The notes beneath the pieces were generated by a model that ran no database searches, was not told the DNA's origin, and saw nothing but the letters and a program-made list of their open reading frames with translations. A program made the position numbers and the translations under genes. DNA of 64,000 bases, taken from NCBI RefSeq assembly GCF_001005085.2, contig NZ_LBMU02000055.1, positions 45,551 through 109,550 on the forward strand, read 5' to 3'. Each line of letters opens with the position of its first letter. Position 1 is the stretch's first letter. Origin of the DNA: Streptomyces humi. GTDB lineage: Bacteria; Actinomycetota; Actinomycetes; Streptomycetales; Streptomycetaceae. Below, piece after piece: positions 38,572 through 47,645 of the stretch.

Positions 38572-40821
38572 TCAGCGGCGGCCGGCGACACGGCTACGTT
38601 CCATCAGACGCTCCAGCGTCGCGTCCAGGGCGTCGCCCTCGACCAGTCCCACGACCCGCTTCATCGGCACGTCCCGCACCGCCTGGAGCAGCTCCGGCCG
38701 GCTGCCCAGCCGGCTGCCCTGGTCCGCGGGCAGGGCGGCGGTCAGTTCCTGGAGGAGGACGGATCCGATGACCGGGTGGGCGATCCACTCCCCGAAGGTC
38801 GACTCCAGGGTCAGTTCCTGCGGGGCGGCGTCTCCGGTCAGGGTCACGGACGCCTCGGCGCTCACGTGCTCGGCGTTCTCGCCGACCTGGACCAGGTAGT
38901 CGCCGGGCGCGACCGCCCAGACGGCGTCCTGGACGTCGTAGTAGGCGAAGGCGCGGCGGCCGAGGTCGAAGGAGAGCGTCCGCGACTCGCCGGGCTCCAG
39001 GCGGACCTTGGCGAAGGCGCGCAGCTCCCGCGCGGGCCGCCGGACCGGGCCGGCCTGCGTGCCGACGTAGATCTGGACGACGTGACTGCCCGCGCGGGTA
39101 CCGGTGTTGGTGACGGTGAGCGAGGCGCGGGCCGAGTCGTCGCCGGTGCTCTCCACGGTCAGGCCGCCGACCGCGAACGTGGTGTAGGAGAGGCCGTGTC
39201 CGAACGGGTAGCGCACCGGCGCGCCCGTCGTCCCGTACCAGCGGTAGCCCACCATGACGCCCTCCCCGTAACGGACGTGCCCCTGCTCGCCGGGGAAGTT
39301 GACGAAGCTGGGGTTGTCCTCCAGCCGCACCGGAATCGTCTCCGCGAGCCGGCCCGACGGGTTGGCGTCACCGAACAGCAGGTCGGCGAGCGCGCCCCCG
39401 CCGCCCTGCCCCAGCAGGAAGCCCTCCAGGATCGCGTCGACCTCGTCGTGCCAGCCCTCCAGCGAGACGACCCCGCCGTTCGACAGCACCACGACGGTCC
39501 GGCCGGCCGCCGCGGCGACGGCCCGGATCAGTTCGACCTGTACGGCTGGGAGGTGCAGGGTGTCCCGGTCGAACCCCTCGGACTCCTCGCCCTCCGCGAG
39601 CCCGGCGAAGACGACGGTCACGTCCGAGGCGCGGGCGAGGGCCACCGCGGCCTCCCGCAGCGCCACGGTGTCTCCGGAGCCGTCCGAGGTGAATCCGGGC
39701 GCGTACGCCACCGGGTTGTCCCGCTCTGTGGCCAACTCCCGCATCGCGTCCAGGGCGTTGTCGAGCCGGGTCGGGTTCAGGTGCGAACTGCCGCCCGCCT
39801 GGTAGCGGGGGGCGGCGGCGAACTCGCCGATGACCGCGATCCGTCGGCCGGGCGCGAGAGGCAGGACATCGTCGTCGTTCTTCAGCAGTACGGCGCACTC
39901 GGCCGCCAGTTCCCGGGCCAGCCGGTGATGGGCGTCCGCGTCGAAGCCGCCGGACTGCCCGGCCGCCCCGTCGGCCAGTGCGAGGATCCGTCGTACCGCC
40001 GTGTCCACCACGGACTCCTCCAGTTCGCCGTCGCGTACGGCCGCCACGATGCGCCGCGTGTTCTCCGGAGCCGGGCCGGGCATCTCCAGGTCCAGGCCCG
40101 CGAGCATCGACGCCACGGGATCGTGGACCGCGCCCCAGTCGGACACCACCGCTCCGGCGAACCCCCACTCCTCCCGGAGCACCTCGGTGAGCAGCCACCG
40201 GTGCTGCGCCGCGTGCACGCCGTTGACCTTGTTGTACGCGGCCATCACGGTGGCGGGCCGGGCCTCGGTGACGACGTGTTCGAAGGCCGGCAGGTAGATC
40301 TCGCGCAGGGTGCGCTCGTCGACGTCGGCACTCACCCGCATCCGGTCGGTCTCCTGGTTGTTCGCCGCGAAGTGCTTGAGGGAGGCGCCCACGCCCTCGC
40401 CCTGCTGACCGCGCACGTGCGCCGCGCCGAGCCGCCCGGACAGCAGCGGGTCCTCCGAGTAGTACTCGAAGTTGCGGCCGCACAGCGGGGACCGCTTGAT
40501 GTTCACGCCGGGCCCCAGGACGACGTGCACACCTAGGGCACGGGCCTCACGTCCCACCGCCGCCCCGATGCGGGCGGCGACCTCCGGGTCCCAGCTGCTG
40601 CCGACGGCCACCGCGGGCGGGAAGCAGGTGGAGGCCAGGCTCTCGTAGATGCCCATGTGGTCGAAGTCGCCGACCTGGCGGCGCACCCCGTGCGGTCCGT
40701 CGGTCAGCACGACCGAGGGGATGCCGGCGTCCGCCACCGGGAGGGTGGACCAGAAGTCCTGGCCCGACAGCAGGGCGGCTTTCCGCTCCAGGGACAGACG
40801 GGACAGGTCGATGTCGGGCAT
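38572..40821 (-). CDS. GH3-family beta-glucosidase-like enzyme
   Basis: 749 residues. The N-terminal barrel holds the nucleophile Asp in GAVVSDWGAVH (about residue 230) and the substrate-binding KHFAANNQETDRMRVS. The alpha/beta C-domain (VVVLSNGGVVSLEGWHDEVD) and fibronectin-like domain (GSHVVQIYVGTQAG) complete the usual three-domain form. A helical end of about 75 residues follows (STFGEWIAHPVIGSVLLQEL). No signal peptide. ATG 40821 is preferred over 40842 because AAGGA is 7 bases before it. A perfect LacI palindrome lies 31 bases upstream. Confidence 0.93.
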   Translation of the reverse strand: MPDIDLSRLSLERKAALLSGQDFWSTLPVADAGIPSVVLTDGPHGVRRQVGDFDHMGIYESLASTCFPPAVAVGSSWDPEVAARIGAAVGREARALGVHVVLGPGVNIKRSPLCGRNFEYYSEDPLLSGRLGAAHVRGQQGEGVGASLKHFAANNQETDRMRVSADVDERTLREIYLPAFEHVVTEARPATVMAAYNKVNGVHAAQHRWLLTEVLREEWGFAGAVVSDWGAVHDPVASMLAGLDLEMPGPAPENTRRIVAAVRDGELEESVVDTAVRRILALADGAAGQSGGFDADAHHRLARELAAECAVLLKNDDDVLPLAPGRRIAVIGEFAAAPRYQAGGSSHLNPTRLDNALDAMRELATERDNPVAYAPGFTSDGSGDTVALREAAVALARASDVTVVFAGLAEGEESEGFDRDTLHLPAVQVELIRAVAAAAGRTVVVLSNGGVVSLEGWHDEVDAILEGFLLGQGGGGALADLLFGDANPSGRLAETIPVRLEDNPSFVNFPGEQGHVRYGEGVMVGYRWYGTTGAPVRYPFGHGLSYTTFAVGGLTVESTGDDSARASLTVTNTGTRAGSHVVQIYVGTQAGPVRRPARELRAFAKVRLEPGESRTLSFDLGRRAFAYYDVQDAVWAVAPGDYLVQVGENAEHVSAEASVTLTGDAAPQELTLESTFGEWIAHPVIGSVLLQELTAALPADQGSRLGSRPELLQAVRDVPMKRVVGLVEGDALDATLERLMERSRVAGRR

Positions 40822-40852
40822 GCGGATGTCCTTCGGGATCATGACAGCGGCT

Positions 40853-40882
40853 ACTGACGCGCGTCAGTGGCGCGCGTCGGTG
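40853..40882. promoter_or_regulatory. LacI operators before GH3
   Basis: ACTGACGCGCGTCAGT (40853-40868) is a perfect 16-bp palindrome, overlapped by the weaker CAGTGGCGCGCGTCGGTG (40865-40882). The overlapping pair repeats the arrangement at 37333-37363. Confidence 0.7.
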
Positions 40883-41102
40883 GACCATAACCGGAGAACC
40901 GGCGGTGGACAAGGCTGCCGGTGCGTGCGGAACGCGGAGTCATCCCGGGGCCGTAACCGCTCCTCCTCCTGGAGGAGGACAGAAACGCGCCGGCTCATGC
41001 AGGGACACCAGGCGGGATTGCGAGCACGCGCACGATGTCCGCGCGCCCCGCTCCCGTCAGGCTGGCCGCACACCCGAAACCCCACCTGGAGACCCGTTTC
41101 CC

Positions 41103-43316
41103 GTGGCTACCTTGCTCTACCGTCTGGGCCGGACCGCCTTCCGGCGCCGCTGGCTCGTGGTGCTGTTGTGGGCGGTGATCCTCGGCGGCGCCGGGGCCGC
41201 CGCCGTCACCGCACCGGCCTCCTCCGACGACGGCACGTCCTTCATGCCCGGCATCGAGGCGCAGAAGGCCTTCGACCTGATCGGGGAGCGCTTCCCCGGC
41301 ACGGACGCCAACGGCGCCAACGCCCGCATCGTGTTCGTCGCACCCCACGGCGGGAAGGTGACCGCCTCCGGCAACCGCGCCGCCATCGACGCGCTCGTGA
41401 CGGAGGCGGCCGACGCGCCGAAGGTCCTGAACGCCGTTGACCCGTTCACCGCGGGCGCGGTGAGCGAGGACGGCTCCACCGCCTACGCCACCGTGACCTA
41501 CAAGGTGAAGGCCGACGACCTCACCGACGCCGACAAGGCCACCCTGGAGAAGGCCGTCGACCAGGCCCGCGACACGGGCCTCACGGTCGAGGTCGGCGGC
41601 ACCGCGCTCGCCGAGCAGCCCGCCGCCGGCGGCAGCGCCGAGGCCATCGGCATCGGACTCGCCGCGGTGATCCTGCTGATCACCTTCGGCTCCCTCGCGG
41701 CCGCCGGCCTCCCCCTGCTCACCGCCGTGCTCGGCGTCGGGACCAGCATGGCCGCGATCATGGCCCTGGGCAGCGTCTTCGGGCTCTCCCTGACCACGGG
41801 CACGCTCGCCTCGATGCTCGGTCTGGCGGTCGGCATCGACTACGCCCTCTTCGTGGTCTCCCGCTACCGGGAGGAGCGGGCGAACGGCCACGCTCCCCGC
41901 GAGGCGGCCGGGCTCGCCGTCGGCACGGCGGGCTCCGCGGTGGTCTTCGCCGGCCTCACGGTCGTCATCGCCCTGGCCGGCCTGACCGTGGTCGGTGTGC
42001 CCATGCTGACCAAGATGGGGCTGTGCGCGGCGGGCGCCGTCGTCATCGCCGTCCTGGTGGCCCTCACCCTGGTCCCGGCGCTGCTGGGCATGTGGCCGGA
42101 CGCGGTGCTGGCCCGCCGTACCCGCAAGGGCGGCCCGGTCCGCCGGGCGGCCGACAACGCCGGTTCCCGGTGGGCGCGGTTCGTGCTCCGCCGCCCGGTG
42201 ACCGTGCTGGTGGCCTGCGTCGCCGGGCTGGGCGTGTTGGCGCTGCCCGCCGCGCAGCTGGAGATGGGCATGCCGGGGGCCGAGTCCAAGCCGGTCTCGT
42301 CGACGGAACGGCGAGCCTACGACGCCCTGGCGAACGGTTTCGGCGCCGGCTTCAACGGACCGCTGACCATCGTCGTGGACGCCAGGGGCGCGGCCGGTGC
42401 CAAGGCGGCCGTGCGGGAGATCGAGAAGAGGATCGGCACGACCGACGGGGTCGTCTCCGTCTCCTCCGCGCGGTTCAACCCGGCCGGTGACACCGCGCTC
42501 TTCTCGGCGGTGCCGGCCACCGGCCCGAACGACGAGCACACCAAGGACCTCGTCCGCGCCATCCGCTCGGAACGCGCCGCCCTGGAGCAGCGGACGGGGG
42601 CCACCTTCGAGGTCACCGGCAGCACCGCGATGAACATCGACATCGCCGAGGCGCTCCAGGCCGCGCTCGTGCCCTACCTGGCCGTCATCGTCCTCCTGGC
42701 CCTGCTGCTGTTGCTGGTGGTCTTCCGGTCGGTGCTCGTACCGGTCAAGGCGGCCTTCGGCTTCCTGCTGTCGGTGCTGGCCGCCCTCGGTTCGGTCGTG
42801 GCCGTCTTCCAGTGGGGCTGGGGCGCCGGGCTGCTGGGCGTGGAGCAGGCCGGGCCCATCATGAGCCTGATGCCCATCTTCCTGGTGGGCATCGTGTTCG
42901 GCCTCGCCATGGACTACGAGGTGTTCCTCGTCGCCCGCATGCGGGAGGCGTACGTCCACGGGGACCGGGCGCCCGACGCGGTCGTCTCCGGCTTCCGGCA
43001 CAGCGCCCGGGTCGTCGTCGCCGCGGCGGTCATCATGATCGCCGTCTTCTCCGGGTTCGTCGGCTCCGGCGAGTCGATGGTCAAGACGATCGGCTTCGGC
43101 CTCGCCGTGGCGGTGCTGTTCGACGCGTTCGTCGTACGGATGGCGCTGGTCCCGGCCGTGCTGGCGCTGCTGGGCGACAAGGCGTGGTGGCTGCCGGGGT
43201 GGCTGGACCGGCTGCTGCCCCGGGTGGACGTCGAGGGCGCCGGGCTCGCGGCACCGTCGCGGGTCGCCGGTGGCGAGCGCGCGCCGCAGGACCCGGTCCA
43301 CGTCGGACGCCCGTAG
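41103..43316 (+). CDS. MMPL-family RND transporter
   Basis: A 737-residue MMPL exporter with about 12 spans. The two family signatures GLAVGIDYALFVVSRYREER and GLAMDYEVFLVARMREAYVH each carry the Asp-Tyr proton-relay pair, and the extracellular loop after the first span (TAPASSDDGTSFMPGIEAQK) is typical. GTG 41103 with GGAGA upstream is chosen; the longer frame has no membrane-protein look. Relatives export lipids, siderophores or drugs. It is divergent from GH3, and the two-component genes follow 80 bases downstream, suggesting envelope-stress control. Confidence 0.93.
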   Translation: MATLLYRLGRTAFRRRWLVVLLWAVILGGAGAAAVTAPASSDDGTSFMPGIEAQKAFDLIGERFPGTDANGANARIVFVAPHGGKVTASGNRAAIDALVTEAADAPKVLNAVDPFTAGAVSEDGSTAYATVTYKVKADDLTDADKATLEKAVDQARDTGLTVEVGGTALAEQPAAGGSAEAIGIGLAAVILLITFGSLAAAGLPLLTAVLGVGTSMAAIMALGSVFGLSLTTGTLASMLGLAVGIDYALFVVSRYREERANGHAPREAAGLAVGTAGSAVVFAGLTVVIALAGLTVVGVPMLTKMGLCAAGAVVIAVLVALTLVPALLGMWPDAVLARRTRKGGPVRRAADNAGSRWARFVLRRPVTVLVACVAGLGVLALPAAQLEMGMPGAESKPVSSTERRAYDALANGFGAGFNGPLTIVVDARGAAGAKAAVREIEKRIGTTDGVVSVSSARFNPAGDTALFSAVPATGPNDEHTKDLVRAIRSERAALEQRTGATFEVTGSTAMNIDIAEALQAALVPYLAVIVLLALLLLLVVFRSVLVPVKAAFGFLLSVLAALGSVVAVFQWGWGAGLLGVEQAGPIMSLMPIFLVGIVFGLAMDYEVFLVARMREAYVHGDRAPDAVVSGFRHSARVVVAAAVIMIAVFSGFVGSGESMVKTIGFGLAVAVLFDAFVVRMALVPAVLALLGDKAWWLPGWLDRLLPRVDVEGAGLAAPSRVAGGERAPQDPVHVGRP

Positions 43317-43396
43317 CCGCGGCCGCAGCGCCGGGCAGCTCGGCGCCGCGGGCCGCGATATGTGAGCATGGCTGTCACCTGAGGTTTCGGAGCGTG

Positions 43397-44629
43397 ATGA
43401 GCACCAGCTGGCGACACCGGGCGGCGACCCATCCGAGGGCGCTGGACCTCGCAGGACTGGTCCTGCTGTTCGCGGTCACCGTCAGCGGCGTCCTGGTCAC
43501 CCGGGCACTGGACTCCAGCCCCCAGGTCCTGTGGCCCGGTGTCGCCCTGTCCGCGCTCGCCTGCGCCGCGCTGCACCGGCGGCGAGGACACCCCTTGGCC
43601 GTCCTCGCCGTCACCGCGGTGTGCACGATCACCGTGGGCGCCCTGGGCTACCTCCTGACACCTCTGCTGATGGGACCGCTGCTGGTCGCGCAGTACGCCA
43701 CGAGCCTGCGCACGCCCCGGCGCACGGGGTGGAACAGCGCCCTGGTCGTCACCGGCTGCGTGGTGGTCGGCGGCCTGGTCTTCCCCTCCTTCCTCCACTC
43801 CGTGGTCTTCGCCGTCGTCAATCCCGCGGCGTGGATCCTGCTCTGCGCGGCCCTCGGCAGCTACCGGCGGGAGAGCCGCGAGTACGCCGTGGCCCGCGCC
43901 GAGCACGCCGACCGGCAGCGCGAGGAGGAGGCCCGCCACCGGGTCGTCCAGGAGCGCATGCGCATCGCGCGCGAACTCCACGACGTGGTCGCCCACCACC
44001 TGACGCTGGCCGACGCCCAGGCCGGAGCCGTCAAGCACCTCCTGCGGACCCGGCCCGACAAGGCCCAGGAGATCATCGACAGGCTCCCGGAGACGACGGC
44101 CGCGGCCCTGCGCGAACTCAAGGCCACCGTGGGGCTTCTGCGGCAGGACACCGACCCCGCCGACGACCTGGCCCCCGCGCCGGGACTGGACAGGCTTCCC
44201 GACCTGGTGGACTCCTGTGCGGCGGCCGGCCTCCAGGCCACCGTCACCGTCGAGGGAGAACGGCGGCCCCTCACCCCCGTACTCGATCTGACGGCCTACC
44301 GGATCCTCCAGGAAGCACTCACCAACGTCACCAAGCACGGCACCGGCCGCACCACCGAGGTACGGCTCACCTTCACATCCCGGCGTCTGACCCTGACGGT
44401 CGCCAACGACACCGCGCCCGGCCGCACCCCCGTGCCGCCCGGCTCCGGCGGCGGGTTCGGCCTGATCAGCATGCGCGAACGCGCCACCTCGGTGGGCGGC
44501 ACCCTCCACGCAGGCCACCGCGCCGAGGGCGGCTTCGAGCTCGTCTGCACCCTGCCGCTCGACGCCCTGCCCCCGGACACCCCGCCCAGCAGCGCCCTCG
44601 ACGGCCACCACGAAAGCCCCGCCCCATGA
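43397..44629 (+). CDS. NarL-type sensor histidine kinase
   Basis: A 410-residue kinase. About five N-terminal spans (LAGLVLLFAVTVSGVLV and others), then the HisKA_3 box RMRIARELHDVVAHHLTLAD with the phospho-acceptor His, and the ATPase end AYRILQEALTNVTKHGTGRT and GGGFGLISMRERATSVGGTL (N and G boxes). The typical SxMxxQ after DVVAHHL is here LTLADAQ. It overlaps the response-regulator gene by ATGA. The signal is unknown; the MMPL gene upstream is a likely target. Confidence 0.94.
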   Translation: MSTSWRHRAATHPRALDLAGLVLLFAVTVSGVLVTRALDSSPQVLWPGVALSALACAALHRRRGHPLAVLAVTAVCTITVGALGYLLTPLLMGPLLVAQYATSLRTPRRTGWNSALVVTGCVVVGGLVFPSFLHSVVFAVVNPAAWILLCAALGSYRRESREYAVARAEHADRQREEEARHRVVQERMRIARELHDVVAHHLTLADAQAGAVKHLLRTRPDKAQEIIDRLPETTAAALRELKATVGLLRQDTDPADDLAPAPGLDRLPDLVDSCAAAGLQATVTVEGERRPLTPVLDLTAYRILQEALTNVTKHGTGRTTEVRLTFTSRRLTLTVANDTAPGRTPVPPGSGGGFGLISMRERATSVGGTLHAGHRAEGGFELVCTLPLDALPPDTPPSSALDGHHESPAP

Positions 44630-45324
44630 CCATCCGCGTCCTGCTCGCCGACGACCAGGCCCTGCTCCGGGCCACCTTCCGCATTCTCATCGACTCGGCC
44701 GACGACCTGACGGTCATCGCCGAGGCCGCCGACGGACGGGAGGCCGTCGAGCTCGCCGAGGCACACCGGCCCGACGTGGTCGTCATGGACATCCGGATGC
44801 CGGGCACCGACGGCGTGGCGGCCACCGCCGCGATCTGCTCCCGGCCGGAGCTGGCGGACACCCACATCCTCGTGCTCACCACCTTCGAGAACGACGAGAA
44901 CGTCGCCAAGGCCCTGCGGGCCGGTGCCGGCGGCTTCCTCGGCAAGGGGGTCAGCCCCGACGTCCTGCTGGCCGGCATCCGTACCGTCGCGGCCGGCGAG
45001 GCACTCCTCTCGCCCACCGCGACCCGGGCTCTCATCACCCGGTTCCTGGCCACCCCGGACACCGACGACCCGCTCGTCATCCCCGACGCCGTCAGAACCC
45101 TGACCGACCGCGAACGCGAGGTCGTGACGCTGGCCGCGCACGGCAGGTCCAACGCCCAGATCGCCGACCGGCTCGTCCTGAGCCCGCTGACCGTACGCAG
45201 CCACATCCAGCGGGCCATGACCAAGCTGGACGTCCGCGACCGCGCGCAACTCGTGGTCGTCGCCTACCAGAGCGGACTGGTGAAGCCGCGCCCCACGACC
45301 TCAGATCCGCCGGACACACCCTGA
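44626..45324 (+). CDS. NarL/FixJ-family response regulator
   Basis: A 232-residue regulator. Receiver with MTIRVLLADDQALLRATFRI, the phosphorylation site in DVVVMDIRMPGTDG (Asp about 54) and VLTTFENDENVAKALRAGAG. LuxR-type HTH LTDREREVVTLAAHGRSNAQ then VRSHIQRAMTKL. Translationally coupled to the kinase. Together they form a complete two-component system. Confidence 0.95.
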   Translation: MTIRVLLADDQALLRATFRILIDSADDLTVIAEAADGREAVELAEAHRPDVVVMDIRMPGTDGVAATAAICSRPELADTHILVLTTFENDENVAKALRAGAGGFLGKGVSPDVLLAGIRTVAAGEALLSPTATRALITRFLATPDTDDPLVIPDAVRTLTDREREVVTLAAHGRSNAQIADRLVLSPLTVRSHIQRAMTKLDVRDRAQLVVVAYQSGLVKPRPTTSDPPDTP

Positions 45325-45471
45325 CGTTCCGACGACCGCCGGGGTGGGGGGATACCTCGAAGCCGAGTTCCGAACGGCGTGACTCGTGGATACGACTCAG
45401 GTCGTCGGCCGGTGCGGGTGTGCTGGATTGACCACACTTCCGCCGTGGGCGCCGAGCCGGAAGGGCGGGGG

Positions 45472-46152
45472 TCAGTCCAGTCCGTGGCCGTCCGTCGTCA
45501 GTGCACGGGTGAGCCGGTCGAGATAGGCACGGTAGTCGGCGAGGAAGTCGAGGCGACCGCCGGAGATGGCCCACTGCACCTGTAGCCCGTCGGAGACGGC
45601 GAGAATCTCCCGGGCGACCTGGTCGGGGTCGGTCTCCGGCTTCAGCCGGCCGGCGGCGAGGGCTCCGCGCAGGCCCGCGGCCAGGGCGCGGGCCGCGCCT
45701 TCGTTGCGGACGGTGAAGAACACGTGGGCCGGGTGTCCCGGGTCCATCGCCTCAACGGACAACTTGGCGAAGAGTTCGATGAGTCCCGGCTCGGTGAGGT
45801 TGTGCGCGGCCAGCGCCAGCACCGCGCGCAACTGCTCGCGGATGTCGTCCTGCGAGACCCCTTCATGGACCTTGACGTAGTTCCGTTCCTCGCGGGCCTC
45901 CAGCACCGCCATCAGCAGCTTCTCCTTGCTGCCGAAGTGGTGCACGACCACGGTCGCCGACGTGCCCGCGTCGGCGGCGATCTTGGCGAGCGAGGAGTTG
46001 AGGTACCCCGCCCGTGCGAAGTTGGACGTCGCCGCCTCGAGGATCGCGGCCCGCCGGGCATCGGCCGCCGCGTAGGTGCCCGTTGAGCGACGCCGTCTCT
46101 TCGGCCGCTGGGACCCCTCGTGGGCCACGGATGTGTCCGGTCTCTTCTCCAT
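45472..46152 (-). CDS. TetR-family repressor
   Basis: A 226-residue TetR protein with an unusually long Arg/Lys-rich N-terminal arm (QRPKRRRRSTG) before the HTH (LNSSLAKIAADAGTSATVVV, HHFGSKEKLLMAVLEARE). The ligand domain resembles those of repressors controlling transport and catabolism. It is divergent from the MFS-GH3 operon, with an AT-rich inverted repeat between, so it probably controls that unit instead of the LacI protein. Confidence 0.92.
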   Translation of the reverse strand: MEKRPDTSVAHEGSQRPKRRRRSTGTYAAADARRAAILEAATSNFARAGYLNSSLAKIAADAGTSATVVVHHFGSKEKLLMAVLEAREERNYVKVHEGVSQDDIREQLRAVLALAAHNLTEPGLIELFAKLSVEAMDPGHPAHVFFTVRNEGAARALAAGLRGALAAGRLKPETDPDQVAREILAVSDGLQVQWAISGGRLDFLADYRAYLDRLTRALTTDGHGLD

Positions 46153-46198
46153 CGGCGTCAGCCTACCGATCCGGCGGGTGTGGTCTGCGTCACCTCCT

Positions 46199-46223
46199 AA
46201 AACTATTTATGGCGTTCAGTTTT
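46199..46223. promoter_or_regulatory. AT-rich inverted repeat between tetR and MFS genes
   Basis: AAAACT and AGTTTT arms enclose 13 bases; the surrounding 35 bases are only about one-third GC, striking here. Likely TetR operator over the promoter of the MFS-GH3 transcript. Confidence 0.5.
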
Positions 46224-46284
46224 TAACTTACTGTTCACGGCACCCAGCCACCGACGCACGTCGCCAGAGCCGTTGGAGTGCACC

Positions 46285-47571
46285 ATGAGCGAACAGGACA
46301 CAGTGGGCAGAGCGGATCCGGCCGAGGCCGGCACCGCCCGGGTCACGGCGTCCCTCGGCAGGTACATCGCGGGGCTGATCGTCGCCCAGTGCCTGTCTTT
46401 CATGGCCCTGTTCACGCCGATCCTCATCTCGCTCTCCGTCCGCGTGGGACAGCTGGACCCCGGCCACAGGACGGCATCCCTGAGCCGCGTCCTGGCCGTC
46501 GGCGCGGTCCTCGCGATGATCGCCAACCCGCTGTTCGGCGCGCTGTCGGACCGCACCACCTCACGCTTCGGCCGGCGTCGACCGTGGCTGCTGGCCGGCG
46601 CGCTGCTCGCCGCCCTCGGCACCCTCGTCTGCGGGACCGCGGCAGACCTGGGCACCCTCACCGCGGGCTGGGCCCTCACCCAACTCGGCGCCAACGCCGT
46701 GTTCGCCGCCCTGCTGGCCACCGTTCCCGACCGGGTCCCCGTCCATCTCCAGGGCCGCGTCTCCGGGGCGGTGGGCATGACGCTGTACATGGCCATGGTG
46801 CTCGGCACCGTGATCGCCCAGCCCCTCGTCGGCAGCACACTGCTGCTGTTCCTGGTGCCGGGGCTGCTCGGCCTCGCCGGCGTGACCGTGCTGGTGTGGA
46901 TCATGCGGGACGACGCCCCGGCCGACCCGGCCGCCCTGCCACCCTTCCGGTGGGGCGGGCTCGTGAGGTCCCTCTGGGTCTCGCCCCGCCGGCACCCCGA
47001 CTTCGCGTGGAACCTCTGCGGACGGTTCCTGATGTTCTGCGGTATCTCGACGATGACGGGCTACCAGTTCTACTTCGCCGTCGACCGCCTCGGGCAGAGC
47101 GTGTCCGGGGCCTCGGCGACCGTCGCCGTCGCCGCCGTGGTGACCATGGCCGGCACCGCGATCGGCTCGCTCGGCGGGGGCTGGCTGTCAGACCGCAGCG
47201 GACGCCGCAAGATCTTCGTCTTCATCGGGGCGCTGGTATCGGTCGCCGGACTGGCGCTGACCGCCTACGCCCACACCACCGCGTCCTTCTACACCGCCGT
47301 CGCCGTGTTCAGTCTCGGACTCGGCTCCTACATGGCCGTGGACACGGCGCTCGCCATCGCCGTGCTGCCCGACCGGGCCGAGGCCGCCAAGGACCTCGGC
47401 GTGCTCAACATCGGCAACGCGCTGCCGCAGTCCCTGATCCCCGCCCTCGCCCCCGCATTCCTCGCCATCGGCAGCACGGCCGGCACCAACTACGCGGCGC
47501 TGTACCTGTTCGGCGCCGTCTGTGCCTGCGCCGGCGCCTTCGCCATCCACTTCGTCCGCGCGGTCCGCTGA
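46285..47571 (+). CDS. MFS sugar transporter (GPH-like)
   Basis: A 428-residue, 12-span facilitator. The loop LFGALSDRTTSRFGRRRPWL is the signature seen in GPH-type glycoside/cation symporters, and SDRSGRRKIFVFIGALV is its second-half equivalent. ATG 46285 with GGAG 6 bases before it. Followed 74 bases later by a GH3 enzyme, so it probably imports a glycoside hydrolysed by that enzyme. Confidence 0.9.
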   Translation: MSEQDTVGRADPAEAGTARVTASLGRYIAGLIVAQCLSFMALFTPILISLSVRVGQLDPGHRTASLSRVLAVGAVLAMIANPLFGALSDRTTSRFGRRRPWLLAGALLAALGTLVCGTAADLGTLTAGWALTQLGANAVFAALLATVPDRVPVHLQGRVSGAVGMTLYMAMVLGTVIAQPLVGSTLLLFLVPGLLGLAGVTVLVWIMRDDAPADPAALPPFRWGGLVRSLWVSPRRHPDFAWNLCGRFLMFCGISTMTGYQFYFAVDRLGQSVSGASATVAVAAVVTMAGTAIGSLGGGWLSDRSGRRKIFVFIGALVSVAGLALTAYAHTTASFYTAVAVFSLGLGSYMAVDTALAIAVLPDRAEAAKDLGVLNIGNALPQSLIPALAPAFLAIGSTAGTNYAALYLFGAVCACAGAFAIHFVRAVR

Positions 47572-47645
47572 CCGCCCCGCCCACGCACAGCCCATCTACA
47601 ACCCACGTACGACCCCCATAGACCCACATGCAAGGAGACGACCAC

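Noticed and set aside
38776..40536. 586-residue plus-strand frame over GH3
   Set aside because: Antisense shadow of a gene with all GH3 motifs.
27600..40900. Classical biosynthetic gene cluster
   Set aside because: No polyketide, peptide synthetase, terpene or lanthipeptide core gene is present; the island is catabolic.
40995..43301. 768-residue minus-strand frame over the MMPL gene
   Set aside because: Polar shadow sequence opposite a membrane protein with clear signatures.
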